From Hydractinia symbiolongicarpus (lineage: Eukaryota; Cnidaria; Hydrozoa; Anthoathecata; Hydractiniidae), in contig NC_079881.1 of NCBI RefSeq assembly GCF_029227915.1, forward strand, positions 32,835,501-32,899,500: a stretch of 64,000 bases of DNA, written 5' to 3'. The notes beneath the pieces were generated by a model, which saw only the letters and a program-made list of their open reading frames with translations, made no database searches and had not been told where the DNA came from. The translations under genes and the position numbers were made by a program. Shown in pieces: positions 1 to 11,530 of this stretch (position 1 is its first letter; each line of letters opens with the position of its first letter).

Positions 1-1207
1 TTTTTTTTTCTTTAAAGTTTTTATTATTACGAATTCGTATTAAAAACGAACTCGTGTGTTTGTTAACAAAAGTTTTAATGTCTATTTTCAAAATTTCTTG
101 AAAATTCGAGACGTTTTTTATATGTTTTTGACTGTTTTCTGATGTGAACCTACTAAATTCTTCCAAAACCCCTAAAATTGTTGAAAGTCACTGGAGTTCA
201 CTTCAAGCTTTTTACATAAGAAAATCAAAATTTTAACCAACCTGGTAATTTTTTATTTTTGTATTGCTCTAAACCTATTGTTTATAACTCGAAAGCCTGG
301 GCGCCGGGGGCGGGTTGCATTTACCCGCCCCGGCATTAGTAGGGTTAACCTAGGGAACAAACTCCACTTCATTCCTGATGTTATAGAAATATAGTCGTAA
401 TCTCTAAAAACAAAAGTAGGAAGGATTCTTGTTTGTCAGTCAGCATCAACTGCTTCAACCAATTTCGTTAAACTGGAAATCTAAATTCAAAGTAGCATTA
501 TTGTTGTCTCTTCCTGCCCTCTGGCTGTAACCACCTTACTCCAGGAAAAGTCGCGTCAACTAAATGCCCCTTATTAAAGTGTGCCGAAAATATCAAGGAT
601 GTTATAAAGGTTACCATCTTCGTCCCTAGGATCTTGTGGCGCCTGAGCCGTTGCCGCTATCAACTTCATCAACAAGGCAAAATGCCCTGGAAACGAGGTT
701 GAAAAGTTACTTCAATCGTGAAAAAAACTAATGAAACAAAGACAGTTTTTCGTCAATTTTCAAACACGAATAAAAAGGGTGAAATCAAAAAATACTCACT
801 AATCTGCAACCGCCAATGTCGCTACCTTTGTGCACACGTAAGCCAGTGGCATTTTTTAGCACGCCTTCACAGCTACATTCGAAATTATCCGCGCTGTTTT
901 GTCATTTCACAACTTAATTTTTCCTTAGTTTATCTGGAGTTATTTTCCATAATTCACTGTCTTTTTCCAGATCTTTTTCGTATGTTTTTTCAGTATTCTT
1001 ACCTATTTTACCCTTTAATTTACTATTATGTTCTTTTCTACCTTTATACTGTTTATGTTTGATTTTTAAGCCTATAACAGGACAAACACTGATAACAGTT
1101 TCTTTATGTAAAATATTTTGTAAATATGTATTTAGAAACTCTTTACTTAACTTTAAATATTCGCGAATAAATAAATAAATAAATGCTTTGTCAATGATTG
1201 TAGTAAA
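1..1207. other. Gene-free AT-rich stretch
   Basis: I see no coding exon that can be supported. An open frame at 718-1062 has low-complexity composition and no recognisable domain. A short stretch at about 826-870 resembles 44770-44850 (shared blocks around GTCGCTAC...CACACGTA and TAGCACGCC), so part of this may be a dispersed repeat. A CCCTGG..ACGAGGTTG motif that recurs through the window lies at about 684-701. Confidence 0.4.
303..334. repeat. GC-rich hairpin
   Basis: An inverted repeat of 12 paired bases (303-315 against 323-334, with one bulged G) encloses a 7-nt loop. It is almost pure G+C inside very AT-rich flanks. It may be the end of a mobile element or a structured RNA; nothing else identifies it. 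Confidence 0.5.
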
Positions 1208-1375
1208 TTTTCAAGCTTTTGATGACGTCACAAAAATGTGCTGACGCAAGCAAAAATTTATTGCAGCGATATTGTTTCTTTTGTGACGTACTATAAATGT
1301 GCCAAAGTTTTATTCAATTTGAACAAGCCTATGAAAAGTTATTGAGGGGGGGGGGGCGAAAACCCCGGACCCCAT
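1208..1375 (+). repeat. Dispersed repeat X/Y, copy 1
   Basis: This starts near GATGACGTCAC, runs through TTTTGTGACGTACTATAA and AACAAGCCTATG, and ends in a G-run followed by CGAAAACCCCGGACC. The same order of blocks occurs at 14213-14402, with partial copies at 29821-30950 and, reversed, at 39556-39690. The family is not identified; it could be a MITE or a SINE-like repeat. Confidence 0.6.
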
Positions 1376-1384
1376 GCACAATTT

Positions 1385-1780
1385 CACCTCGGGGTAAAAC
1401 CAACCCCATGCTTGTTCAGATTGTACTTAGTAGTCATATGCGTTTGCTGAGGTGATTTCACCTCGGGGTGATTTCACCTCGGGGTGATTTCACCCCGTCT
1501 CTAGCATAGGAGTGAGCTTTCACCCCGGGCGGAAATTCATGATTTCTGCATGTAATCACATTGCCCCGGGGCAAAAAGCGTACGTATTAGGTGTATTAAC
1601 AAAATGCAAAATGCAAAACTATGCTGAAGGAATGTTTTTCTATTGCTCACGTGTTTATATATTTTACTATTTGTTGAAAACGTTGTCGAGGAAATTCTGC
1701 TCGCATGTTCTACGTAAGTGATTTCATGAAAAGCTTTACTTTCAACCCCGGGGTAAACATACTCGCTTTTCACCCTGTGG
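1385..1780. repeat. Cluster of CCTCGGGGTGA-type short repeats
   Basis: Several near-copies of a roughly 16 bp unit (TTTCACCTCGGGGTGA and variants CCCCGGGGTAAA, TCACCCCGG) occur in both orientations here, three of them head to tail at about 1451-1497. The unit is itself nearly palindromic. Confidence 0.6.
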
Positions 1781-2366
1781 TAAGTTGACCATGTAATTCA
1801 AATTTTTTTTCGCGTATTTGCCCCTCTTACATATAACCATACCCTAAAATTATATTTTTTATCCTGATGCGCGTTCTTTTAAATACTTTTTTGACGTCAG
1901 TTCAGCTAAATCGTGTTAATAAAATTCATTTTTATAAGTTGTTATAGGCATTCGTAATGATTTCGCGATCGTTAGTTTTGTGTCTCGTTAACTTCATGGA
2001 ATAAACTATGTTACATACTCCCAGAGATACGTATGGCATTTTTTTGGCTTTCACACAAACCTGTGCGCGGTTAGTAGGTGGATAGAAAGGAGCTTACAAC
2101 ATTACCTTTAAATTCCATCGAAATCAAAAATCGTTGGTAATAGCAAAACCCAAATATGGTAGCCCGTTTTCTTTGTCCACACTGACAGTGTGGAGTTTTA
2201 AGATGAATGTCATGATTATTTGAATACGTTTTCTTAAAAAATAAGTGTTTGCAAGACAGATTATATGTACTGCTTTTTTTAAGATTGTATTTGGCTATTG
2301 TAGCGCAACCTTGGTTCATGGCATTAAGGTGTCATTCCGCTGTTACACCAGGTTGCGAAAATTCAA

Positions 2367-2513
2367 CTAGTGATAAATATCCAGCGTTGTGATAAATATC
2401 CAGTCTAGTGATAAATATCCAGGCTAGTGATAATATCCAGACTAGTGATAAATATCCAGGCTAGTGATAAATATCCAGGCTAGTGATAATTATCCAGACT
2501 AGTGATAAATCTA
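2367..2513 (+). repeat. 19-20 bp minisatellite
   Basis: About eight tandem copies of CTAGTGATAAATATCCAGG, with single-base variants and 1-bp indels; the second and last copies are the most degenerate. No gene overlaps it. Confidence 0.9.
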
Positions 2514-5216
2514 AGGCTTCTTTTGAACACTTTTCTCGTCATCCTTCTATCCCTGCGTTGGCGAGGAAATTTAAATGACGTATTAAAAGTTTTACAACAC
2601 AACCCCCTGATCAAGATAAAACCATATCATAAAATGTTAGTTTGACAGAGCGGCTATCATTCCATAACATCGTCAGGAAATACATACAAACTATAAAAGT
2701 AATTTCAACATTCTAAATGTTGCGGAGAACTAATTTGTATATTTCTTAAATGACGCATTAATTGGTGGAATTATGATTAGCAGGATTAAGCTACAAAAGA
2801 TGTTAGTTTTACACACAATCAATAAGCAAATGCGTCGTCTATGGATATCTCGTTTTTTTAGTAACTCAATCTACCCTGCAGAATCAAAGAATTTTCCTGT
2901 CAATTTTTTCTTACCATAAGAAAAGAACAAATCTAAAAAATTTGGAACTTGGATTTTATAACTTCTCTTTTGGTGCGTACTTTTCTCTCACAAATCAAAT
3001 GAACAAATATCACAATAATTTGTTCATCCTATCTGTTACAGCTACTTCCGACTGCTGTCGCAACTGCTATATCTATAAGTCGACGGATTATGTCGGAGAT
3101 TAAAAAAAACTTAAGCTTAATTTCCAAAGGATTACGATAGATTCTCTATCTGCAGCTTTTGTATATAATATGCTTTGTTGTTTGTCATAACAATATGCGG
3201 AGTGATCGTTGAAAAATTAGATTAATTGACCTGCTTGCAGCCTTGTTGTATGATAGATGTTTCTAGTAGGGAAGGTCATTAAATAAAACAGTACTTCGGA
3301 CAGGGACATATACTATACGTCTGTATTATGCAAAGTCGTAGCTAAAATGAAAGCTTTGAATACACTAAAAACGATATTTTGCAGGTCCATGATTGATAGC
3401 AGGAAACGGAGGTGTTATTCTAAGCGAACAAAAATTACTAAGGGAAGTATATATGTATATGTGGTGCTATATGCATTGCTAAATGGAAGATTTCATAGCA
3501 TAACAAATACATCTCTTCCTGGTAAATACCTGCAAGCGCTGTAGTGAGTAAAAAGCTGGATAGCTAATAACATTATTTTATACACACGAGACTAAATACT
3601 AGTAGTGAGTGAAAACTGTTACACGTGAGTAATTTTCCATGTTCGTGTCAGCATTTTTGGAAACGTGACTTCATAGTGCACAAAACAAATAAACTATCAA
3701 TCAATCTCCACTGATTTTCATCATTAAGCTCCCACAAACAGCTTCCATAACTCATCATAAAACTGATTGCTGCACATCAGAAGCACTTGGAAATTATAAA
3801 TGATTCATCATTAACATCATTGTGACCTCAAAGCTGCATGAATTAAACCTGGAGAAGATAACCACGCATTGTGACTTACAAAATGACCTAACATAAAAAT
3901 TTGCATGAATTTGCAATTTGCAAACTTACCAAAAACACTCTTTCAAGGAAGAGATGGGGTTGGCTGAGAAGGGTGGTGGGGGTGGGTTGTTAGGGAATTT
4001 TAAAAAGTGTCCGTATGATGAAATCCCAACTGTTTGTGTGTACATAGCACGCGTCATTACATACATCTCACATATAATCCCATTCTGCACAGACTTTAAC
4101 AAATTCCATCGAAATAATAATAACACATTTTATTTATTTATTTATTTATTTTTTGTTTTTTAGTATTGTAGCACCTAATAGAGTGGAAAGTTCACACAAT
4201 TCTTGTGGAAAGTTCAAACAAATGTAACGTGCAGGTTTTGTTGATAAAACGTAATCCGTTAAAACTTAATAAATAGATGAAAGTTTTGATAACAACATCT
4301 TAAATGCAGTGGTAAGAAAAAGCAGAAAGGTCTGGAAATCAGGTTGTTCGATGCAGAATTTAATGGATGTAATTTGCTGTTGAAATTTCGTCATTGAAAC
4401 ACAATAATCACTCTTCTTAATAAGCTAACTCTTCTGTCTAAGGATTTTTCTATTTTTCTGTTAGGTGCAACCTTTTTTCCAGGATTTTAAGGTTACGCCT
4501 TTAACAAAAACACATCCTGGGGACGAGGTTAGTATTATTTCAAGGATTAACCGAATCACCTCAGGTTTTTGTTGTTAATGGCGTGCTGTCGTCATTAGAA
4601 TTAAGTTTGAATGCGATCTTGTTACGTATTTTTGGGTCAACTTGATAATCATGTCATCTCAGATAATTCTGTTGTTAGATAGAAAGAGACAAAAACCTTT
4701 TGCATAAATACGTTATCGAGCAAATCTGCGGTGGTGATGATTAAAAGTCTTACTTACAATAAGAATCGATGATAGAGCCTCAACTTTCGATGTTGACAAT
4801 GTCATACTTTTATGGAGTTAATGTATTGTGCCAGAAAAGAATTATCACACAAAAGCGACGGAAATTTTTTGTGATAAGGAAATATTTTAGTACTAAAAAA
4901 ATCAAATTCCATAAAAGTACAAAATTTTTAAATAATAGCAAAAATGCTTTTTTACTAATGCTTAGTCTAGCAACAATCTCGTCCCCAGGAATTTGTTCCG
5001 ATTGCAATGGGCACGAGGTTGATCCAACAATAAGACATTCACAGCAGGTGAGAAATCCTTTTCTTCCTTTTCTATCTGCTTTTACCACTTCTGTCGAGGT
5101 AGGCATGTTCTGAATATGTTCCTAACTTTGGCGCATTCTGCCCCAAATTTTTCTAAACTCGTTCTTATATAAAACAAAATTGTGTTGCACACGATACAGA
5201 AATGCAGAAAAAACAG
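2514..5216. other. Gene-free stretch
   Basis: I see no supportable exon. The open frames here (for example 4769-5113 on + and 4810-5106 on -) lie antisense to each other, with AT-driven composition and no domain. ACGAGGTT motifs lie at about 4514-4530 and 5009-5022, with a reversed copy at 4978-4990, suggesting remnants of small elements that end in CCTGGGGACGAGGTTG. Confidence 0.4.
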
Positions 5217-5298
5217 CAACCTCGATTCCAGGGCCTGTAGCGTTTTTTGATATTCATCCTCATATCAAAAAACGCTACAGGCCCTGAGATCGAGGTTG
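5217..5298. repeat. 82 bp snap-back palindrome
   Basis: Two 37 bp arms (5217-5253 and 5262-5298) are reverse complements with about two mismatches and an 8-nt loop. The outer ends read CAACCTCGAT...ATCGAGGTTG and contain the CCAGGG/ACGAGGTTG-type motif seen elsewhere in the window. This looks like a fold-back MITE; a hairpin RNA locus is the alternative. Confidence 0.8.
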
Positions 5299-5637
5299 AA
5301 GAAATAGAAGGAAGTAGCGAAAAATACTATCGAAGCTTAAACGATCGTAAAATTTAAATTATGGACATAAATTCAAAACAAAACGAATGTTCTCACAAAC
5401 TTTGTCTTCCGGTAAAAATACTTAACACAAAATTATTTTCAAATGACGACATTTAAGACACTTCTATTTTTGTCCATCAAACGCCTCATTTTGACATTGC
5501 TAAATCCAAGTTTAAAAGTTGAAAAGTTGAAAATTATTGATTGTAATAAAGTAAAAACAAGTTTTTAAATATACAGTGCGTGGATTTCATAATATATAAA
5601 AAAATTTTGAGCTTGAAAATATTTAATTGAGTCTACC

Positions 5638-5807
5638 TCTATAATAATAGCCGTCTGTCTGTCTCTGCGCGGACCCCCCGCTGAGTTAGAGAATCATGTT
5701 CAGCAGAAACACGAATATCAAATGTGATATATTTTTATCCACTTTGTTGCGACGGGTAAATATAAAGGACGGGCGAACCCGTGGATTTTTCCACGGGCAA
5801 CGACTAG
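5638..5807 (+). mobile_element. Short non-autonomous Helitron-like element (H1)
   Basis: The 5' end is TCTATAATAATAGCCG followed by GTCTGTCTGTC. The 3' end carries the hairpin CCGTGGATTTTTCCACGG, a short spacer, then CTAG followed by T. This 3' hairpin plus CTRR ending is the Helitron signature. Its 3' third closely matches H5 and H9. The base before the 5' end is C instead of the expected A, so the 5' boundary is less certain. Confidence 0.7.
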
Positions 5808-7429
5808 TTCGATTTCATTTATTGACTGCAGATTAAGGCAGGATAATTTTAAGACCAGAAAATGCATTTTTTTTTCAAATTTAAACGCATTTTTTCTGCC
5901 AAAGTTGTTGGCGCGCAAAAGTAAAAACCAAATATAGTCGTTCTTATCTGAAGTTAATTAGCAGTTAAATTTTATAATCAAAATATTAATTTTCGAAAAT
6001 GATGGCCCCATCATTAGTTTAAACAAACAAAGAGAAAAATAGCCCTGGGACGAGGTTGTGTTTTTGCTATGACAGGGTAACAACGTCAAACTTGGAGGAA
6101 GATCATTCTTTGAAAAACATATTATATCAGAAAAACTGCGTCATTATAAGCGCTTCACTAGATTTGAAACAAACATTGCGTTTTTGTTTAAGTTAAATTA
6201 CACTTTTAGAGCACCCTAACGAACTTATTTCGCAAGTTAACCTTTTTTGACACCCGTATTTTGTTAAAAATGGTAGCCCAACAGCTACTCATGCTAAGAT
6301 TACATTGAATGGCAATGCCAGATGTATATACGAAGGTTGATAATCCGAAAACAAAAACTTAACGATGGACGAAACGTGGATTTTTTAATGAGTGTTTTAC
6401 ACTTAGCTGCCTTTGTGTGGCATTCTAATTTCTATCGAATGTCTTGGTTGCTAGTTAAAATTAAAAGAATTATCATCTTATAATCTACAGAAGAATTATA
6501 ATATATAAAAATTAAATTAAATCGGACAAACTAATACGAACAACTCTATATAAAGTAAAAGCATTTAGAAAATGCCTGATGAAAATATTTTCTTCTGATT
6601 AGTACTAATTAAAATGTAATTAAGTAAATTTTCCCACTGTTTCAAAAATAATTAGCGATAAGCGCAACACAAGTATGCAGTTCAATACAGGGAGGGTGAA
6701 GTATTATATTGCTAATGAATTAGTTAATCTGTGATACTCAGTGATACTAATTTGATAATATCAACTATCCATCTTGTTAGAAAGTCTTAATTACGCTATA
6801 ATCCAAAGAAATTACCCCTCTGGCTTGTACTCTCTTAACTGCAGAAATTTCAATCTTCGACCACAAGAATGACATCTGTGAAAAATTAAGAAGAAGAATT
6901 ATACCATTATAACTTGTCTTAATTGACAATAATGGCATTAATAAGGACCCAAAACTTTCAAACATTTCCTGCGTTTTTTTTGTAACGAGAATACAGTATA
7001 TCACATCCGCCTTTTGTGTTTGCTGCTATCAGATAGGTAATGAATTGGCAAGCGTGAGTTAACGAATTTCTTTTCCTCTTAACCCCCCTAGGTCGTTAAC
7101 ATACTTGCCTAATTATGATGTTACCGATAAAGCATTTTTATGAGTAGAAATTGATTGCTCCTTACCGCTGATTGGTTCTTGTGACATAAATAAACTTGTG
7201 ACAGCACGAAGAGTGACACAATAAACTGAACCATCGTGTCGATTACATCATATTGCTTGAAGAACTTAACGAAGTGATCTCAAGTGTATTATTATAAAAA
7301 GTATTTTATTGTTGTAAAGAGATTATAGAAAAGAAAAGAAAGGAAAAAAAGTATTTAAAGTTTCTGCGAGAACAGTGAAGGACCAGATACATTGTTAACA
7401 TTTTATAAAAAACTTATTACCAGTAGAAA
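5808..7429. other. Intergenic DNA and sFRP upstream region
   Basis: No exon is visible. A CCCTGGGACGAGGTTG motif lies at about 6042-6057. The last few hundred bases before 7430 should contain the sFRP promoter and 5' UTR, but I see no element that I can name with confidence. Confidence 0.4.
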
Positions 7430-10400
7430 ATGCAACTCAAAATGATTGGTTTAAAGCTGGTGTTACTATGGTTACAATTCTCAATGTGTTTTGCTTCGTA
7501 TGTTTTGTTGAAGCAGTATCCAATGCCGGATTATTTTTACCCACGACCATCAAAATGTCAACCACTGACGATACCTGTTTGTCAGACACTTGGTTACAAC
7601 AGCACCAGACTTCCAGAACGTATGTATCTCACCAACACCAGACAGTCGGAAATAGTCCGCTATTTGCAGTTCTTTAAAGGCGAAAAGTGCTGGAGTGAAT
7701 TGTTATTTTTCGTATGTACCATGTTCAATCCAGTTTGTTTTAAAAATCATCCCGAAAGAGTTCTACCGTGTAAATCTGTTTGCCAAAACGTGCAGCATAA
7801 ATGTGGAAAAGCTATGAAGAAATTACAGATTGACTGGCCAACTGAGTTGAGTTGCGATAATCTCCCTGATTATGAGACCAAAGTCTGCATCAAACCGAAA
7901 TCAATAGTCACACGAAAAAGTAAGGCTGTTTGCTTTTTGTTTTTAAAGCGTAGGATGAGATAAACAAAACCAATATCAGATATAAACGCCTACATTGCAA
8001 ACTCTCCGCATGACTCAGGGAGTGTGTCTTGTAAATTAAAAGATCAGTTATTTTGAAAGATGACCACAATGTACTTCCACAGAAGTATCTCAAAACATGA
8101 CTTAAAAAATTTTAAAAAAATTCCGCGACTAAGCTTCTATAATAAAAGAAAAAATAAATATTCATCATATTATGAATAAAAAGAACAGCTCGGGTAATAA
8201 TTACATAGTTAAATTTTTGGTGGATTCTATTGTTTGTATCGGATGTTTGTAATATTCTTTATTGAGGCAGACGCCTCGCTTGTTCTGTGTTGCTTTGCAG
8301 ATATTGGTTGCTAGAAAACAATTTCCTTTGTGTATTCAAATGTTACCATAGCAGATAAACCGTTGGATGGGCACAGCTCTGTCTACCATTAATAATTCAT
8401 TTACGTATATCACATTTTTGAGGGTCAGGATATGTTTAATATCAACATTAGTTTGACTTTTAATGAAACTTTTTAAATTTCAAATTACGTTCAGTGGTTA
8501 GTTCAACGCAATACGATAAAAATTTTACCCCCGTTTTTTTGGCTCAAAAAAAGATGTCACGAATATGTGTTTAAGAAAACTATAGATTCGTTATCTTCTT
8601 CACAGAAAAATGTAAATGTGGAGAGGTGGATGGGTGGGTGGGTTGAAGGGATGATGTGGCAACTAACATCTATAACTTTCATTCAATGTTTAAAGGAGGA
8701 TAGGAAAAATGCTTTAAAGTTGATTTCTATCATGTGAAGGTCAGTGACAAGCATCATCTTCAACATAGACGTCTGCAAGATTTTCTTTGACGACAAATCC
8801 ACTTCAGCAGACCACATCAAAGCACACTCTCAAAGACGAGTTTAGAATTACTCGACACGCGAGCTCTTGTCCTTTCTATTTTTATTCCTAAGTGACAATA
8901 ACTTTCTTTCTTTGTTTTTATTATTTTTTTGTATGAAGTTGGGAAGCTTAACGATATATTTATTTCAAATGCTAAAAAAAAGAAAAGATAATTTTTTTTT
9001 GCAATGTGAAGCAACGATTTTTCATGGTTTATCAAAAACTAAATGTTGGTTTCAACTTCGATCAAAACCTGTAAACATAACCCGCAATTTATATACCCTG
9101 TTTAAAAGACCTGGAAGTTCAATTTTGTGCCAATATTTATGCTCGACTGTTCGTAGTTAACTAATACAAAACTTCCTAATTATGTTTGAAATAAACGAGG
9201 CAATAAAAATTGTCGTCTCGCCTAACCTTAATGTCTTGATAAGGTTTCCAAGAAAAAACAACAACAAAAATAGTCTAAACTATTCGTCTGTTAAGTGAAT
9301 AACTTTCATGTCACATCTCACAAAACAAAATAGTCGTGCTACGAATACACGAAATATATATGCACGAAAGAGCAAATACGATATACGAACAACAGGCAAA
9401 TTTTGATGTATTTCTTACTGGCTACCAATTTGATTTTATAACAACACACATCACACGTTTAAAGATGAAACAGAAAACAATTCATTGTAACGATATTTAC
9501 TTTTCACCGTGACGTCAAAACTTGCATAATAAAAATCAAATGACGCACGCAAGCGAATCGAAAGAGAGAAATGTATTGTTACATAATTAAAACAGAGAAA
9601 AACAATAAAAAAAATAAAAGGAATTATTTAGAAAATATGTTTTCACATGAGCACGCCAAACTTAAATACAACACGTGGCATAAAAATGTCAAGTGAAGGA
9701 AATAATAAAGCATATCTACATTTCCGTTCTCGATACAAAACTTAAAATAATTGAGTGCAAATTAAAAATTACAAAATATTTCGGCAAAGTACAGAAGTTT
9801 ATTTCTAAACTTTATCAATTTTCACTAGTTAACACCAAACGATAAATACGGAAACGAGTAAACATTTCCGTCTTATTTGAACGCATTGAGTGCGATTTTA
9901 TTTACCCAAACTAGCCTCAAGCTTTGGGATTTGAAATGTTGACAAGCAAATTAAAAATCAATTATCAAATGAAATAGGCTATCGTTCTGCTTATAAATTA
10001 TTACAAGGGGTGTGGTATAAAAAGTTTTATCATTTGCGCGTGATTTCAACCTAAAAATAGAAAATAGAGCCACCAAATGCTTCCTTAAGATTTAAGAGCA
10101 TAAAACATTAATGTTAACATGAACATATTTTTTTTCTTTATAGAGTATGTTGATTCTCAAACTGATGTGCAAGAGAAAAAGTGTCCAGCCTGTCCACAAA
10201 AGAACAAATTACGTCGCTACAAGCAGTTTGTAGATACGCATTATGGTAAGACAGGTTGACATTTGTAACCATAAGTTTTAAACTATTCTCTGGTACTACC
10301 CCAAACAGTATTTAACGAAATATCTCCTTTTAATTCTGTATTATTATTTTATTTTGTTTCATTTATTGTTTTAGCAATCCAGGCACAATACATGTCTAAA

Positions 10401-11075
10401 ACGAAAACAGCTAATGGAAAATTAAAGCTGCGGTTCAAAATTTTGAAAGTGTTCAAATCAGGTGAGTTGAGATTTATAGATAAGTCCTTATATTCAACCA
10501 GTCAAATATTTTTACAAATTTACTCAGCCTAAAGCGCTTAGTGGATTAAAACTAGACATTGCAGAATTTAAACGTGAAATTATAAGAAGTCAACAACAGT
10601 GATAGCCGCTACATCATTCACTATATGCTTCTTTCCAGACAGCTATGTGAACTTAAATTTATCTGAAGATTTCTAGTTTCTAAATTCAAAAGACGTTTTT
10701 AAATATCACAATTATTTGAGCTCGCGCCAATTTATATTTTTAGGAAAAACATTCATGAAGCGATATGAAATGATTAATCTGTGGTCAAATTCACCATGTT
10801 TATGTCAACAGTTAGACTACGATAAGAAGTATCTTATACTTGGCCAGGAGGCTGTTCACAATGAACTATATTCAGAAAGATTGTATCTGGACGAAAAAAC
10901 CATTATTGTGAGAAAAACACATCAACGAAAAAGGCTATTAAGACAATGGAGAAGAAGATATGAGAAGTCACTGAAGCAGCAAAAAGAAAAACTGCTTGTC
11001 CTGCAGAACTATGATGAACCAATTCTACATCGTGTTTTGAGTTTGACCAAGTATATACCAGCATCGTCAAAGTAA
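7430..11075 (+). CDS. SFRP: Secreted Frizzled-related protein (CRD plus NTR), four coding exons
   Basis: Exons 7430-7919, 10144-10245, 10375-10461 and 10744-11075 splice with canonical GT/AG ends, all introns in phase 1, giving 336 aa, a usual sFRP length. The first ~24 residues are a hydrophobic signal peptide. Residues ~40-155 form a Frizzled cysteine-rich domain with all ten cysteines (for example KCQPLTIPVC, CWSELLFFVC, PCKSVCQNVQHKC, CIKP). After a short linker comes a netrin-like domain starting KCPACPQK and containing SPCLCQQLDYDKKYLILG. The C-terminus is basic (KRLLRQWRRRYEKSLK), as in other sFRPs, and may bind glycosaminoglycans. There is no transmembrane segment, so it is not a Frizzled receptor. 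The family binds Wnt outside the cell and modulates Wnt signalling. Which sFRP subgroup it belongs to cannot be told from the sequence alone. AATAAA follows at 11220. Confidence 0.93.
7920..10143 (+). other. Intron 1 of the sFRP gene
   Basis: This 2.2 kb intron has donor GTAAGG and acceptor TTTATAG. Nothing recognisable as another gene lies inside it; the open frames at 8817-9160 are AT-rich and antisense to each other. Confidence 0.75.
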
Positions 11076-11219
11076 AGGTTTAGAAAGTGTGGCTAAATTT
11101 TTTTTTGAGTGACAAGATTTTGTATAGCAATTAGTATAAACACAAGTTTTAAAAATTTAATCAACGTCTTTGTATATATGTAGATATGACAGATGTGTAG
11201 CGTACCATAAAATTCCACA

Positions 11220-11225
11220 AATAAA
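11220..11225 (+). terminator. Polyadenylation signal of the sFRP gene
   Basis: AATAAA lies 145 bp downstream of the stop codon, the first canonical signal on this strand after the CDS. Confidence 0.55.
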
Positions 11226-11460
11226 CTGATTGTCTTCCATTTCCCACCCACAATGCACTTGATGAAAATATTTCTCACCTTATGTTTGTGTCAAGCGCGA
11301 TAAAATTTCATTGAGTGTTAACAAATTCGGATTATTTGATGTTATTTTTATTATTATTCGCGTCATAGAAATTGTATGGAGCGATGATGACAGTAATGTT
11401 TTTAATTCTTAACAGCTGTAATATTAGAAGTTTCGTATTAATTATTGTTTGAATTGAAAA

Positions 11461-11530
11461 GCGTTCGCTTCCAGTGCGGGAGGTCTTGGGTTCAAACCTC
11501 GGCCGAGTCATGCCAGAGTCTATAACTGAG
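11461..11530 (+). repeat. tRNA-derived SINE fragment
   Basis: The segment GTGCGGGAGGTCTTGGGTTC continues into AAACCTCGGCC and contains a pol III B box (GGTTCAAACCT, 11489-11499, one mismatch to GGTTCNANNCC). A convincing A box and the tRNA fold are missing, so this is a SINE head fragment and not a functional tRNA. Confidence 0.55.

Noticed and set aside
2367-2513. CRISPR array
   Set aside because: The 19-20 bp units are directly tandem with no unique spacers, in a eukaryotic context.
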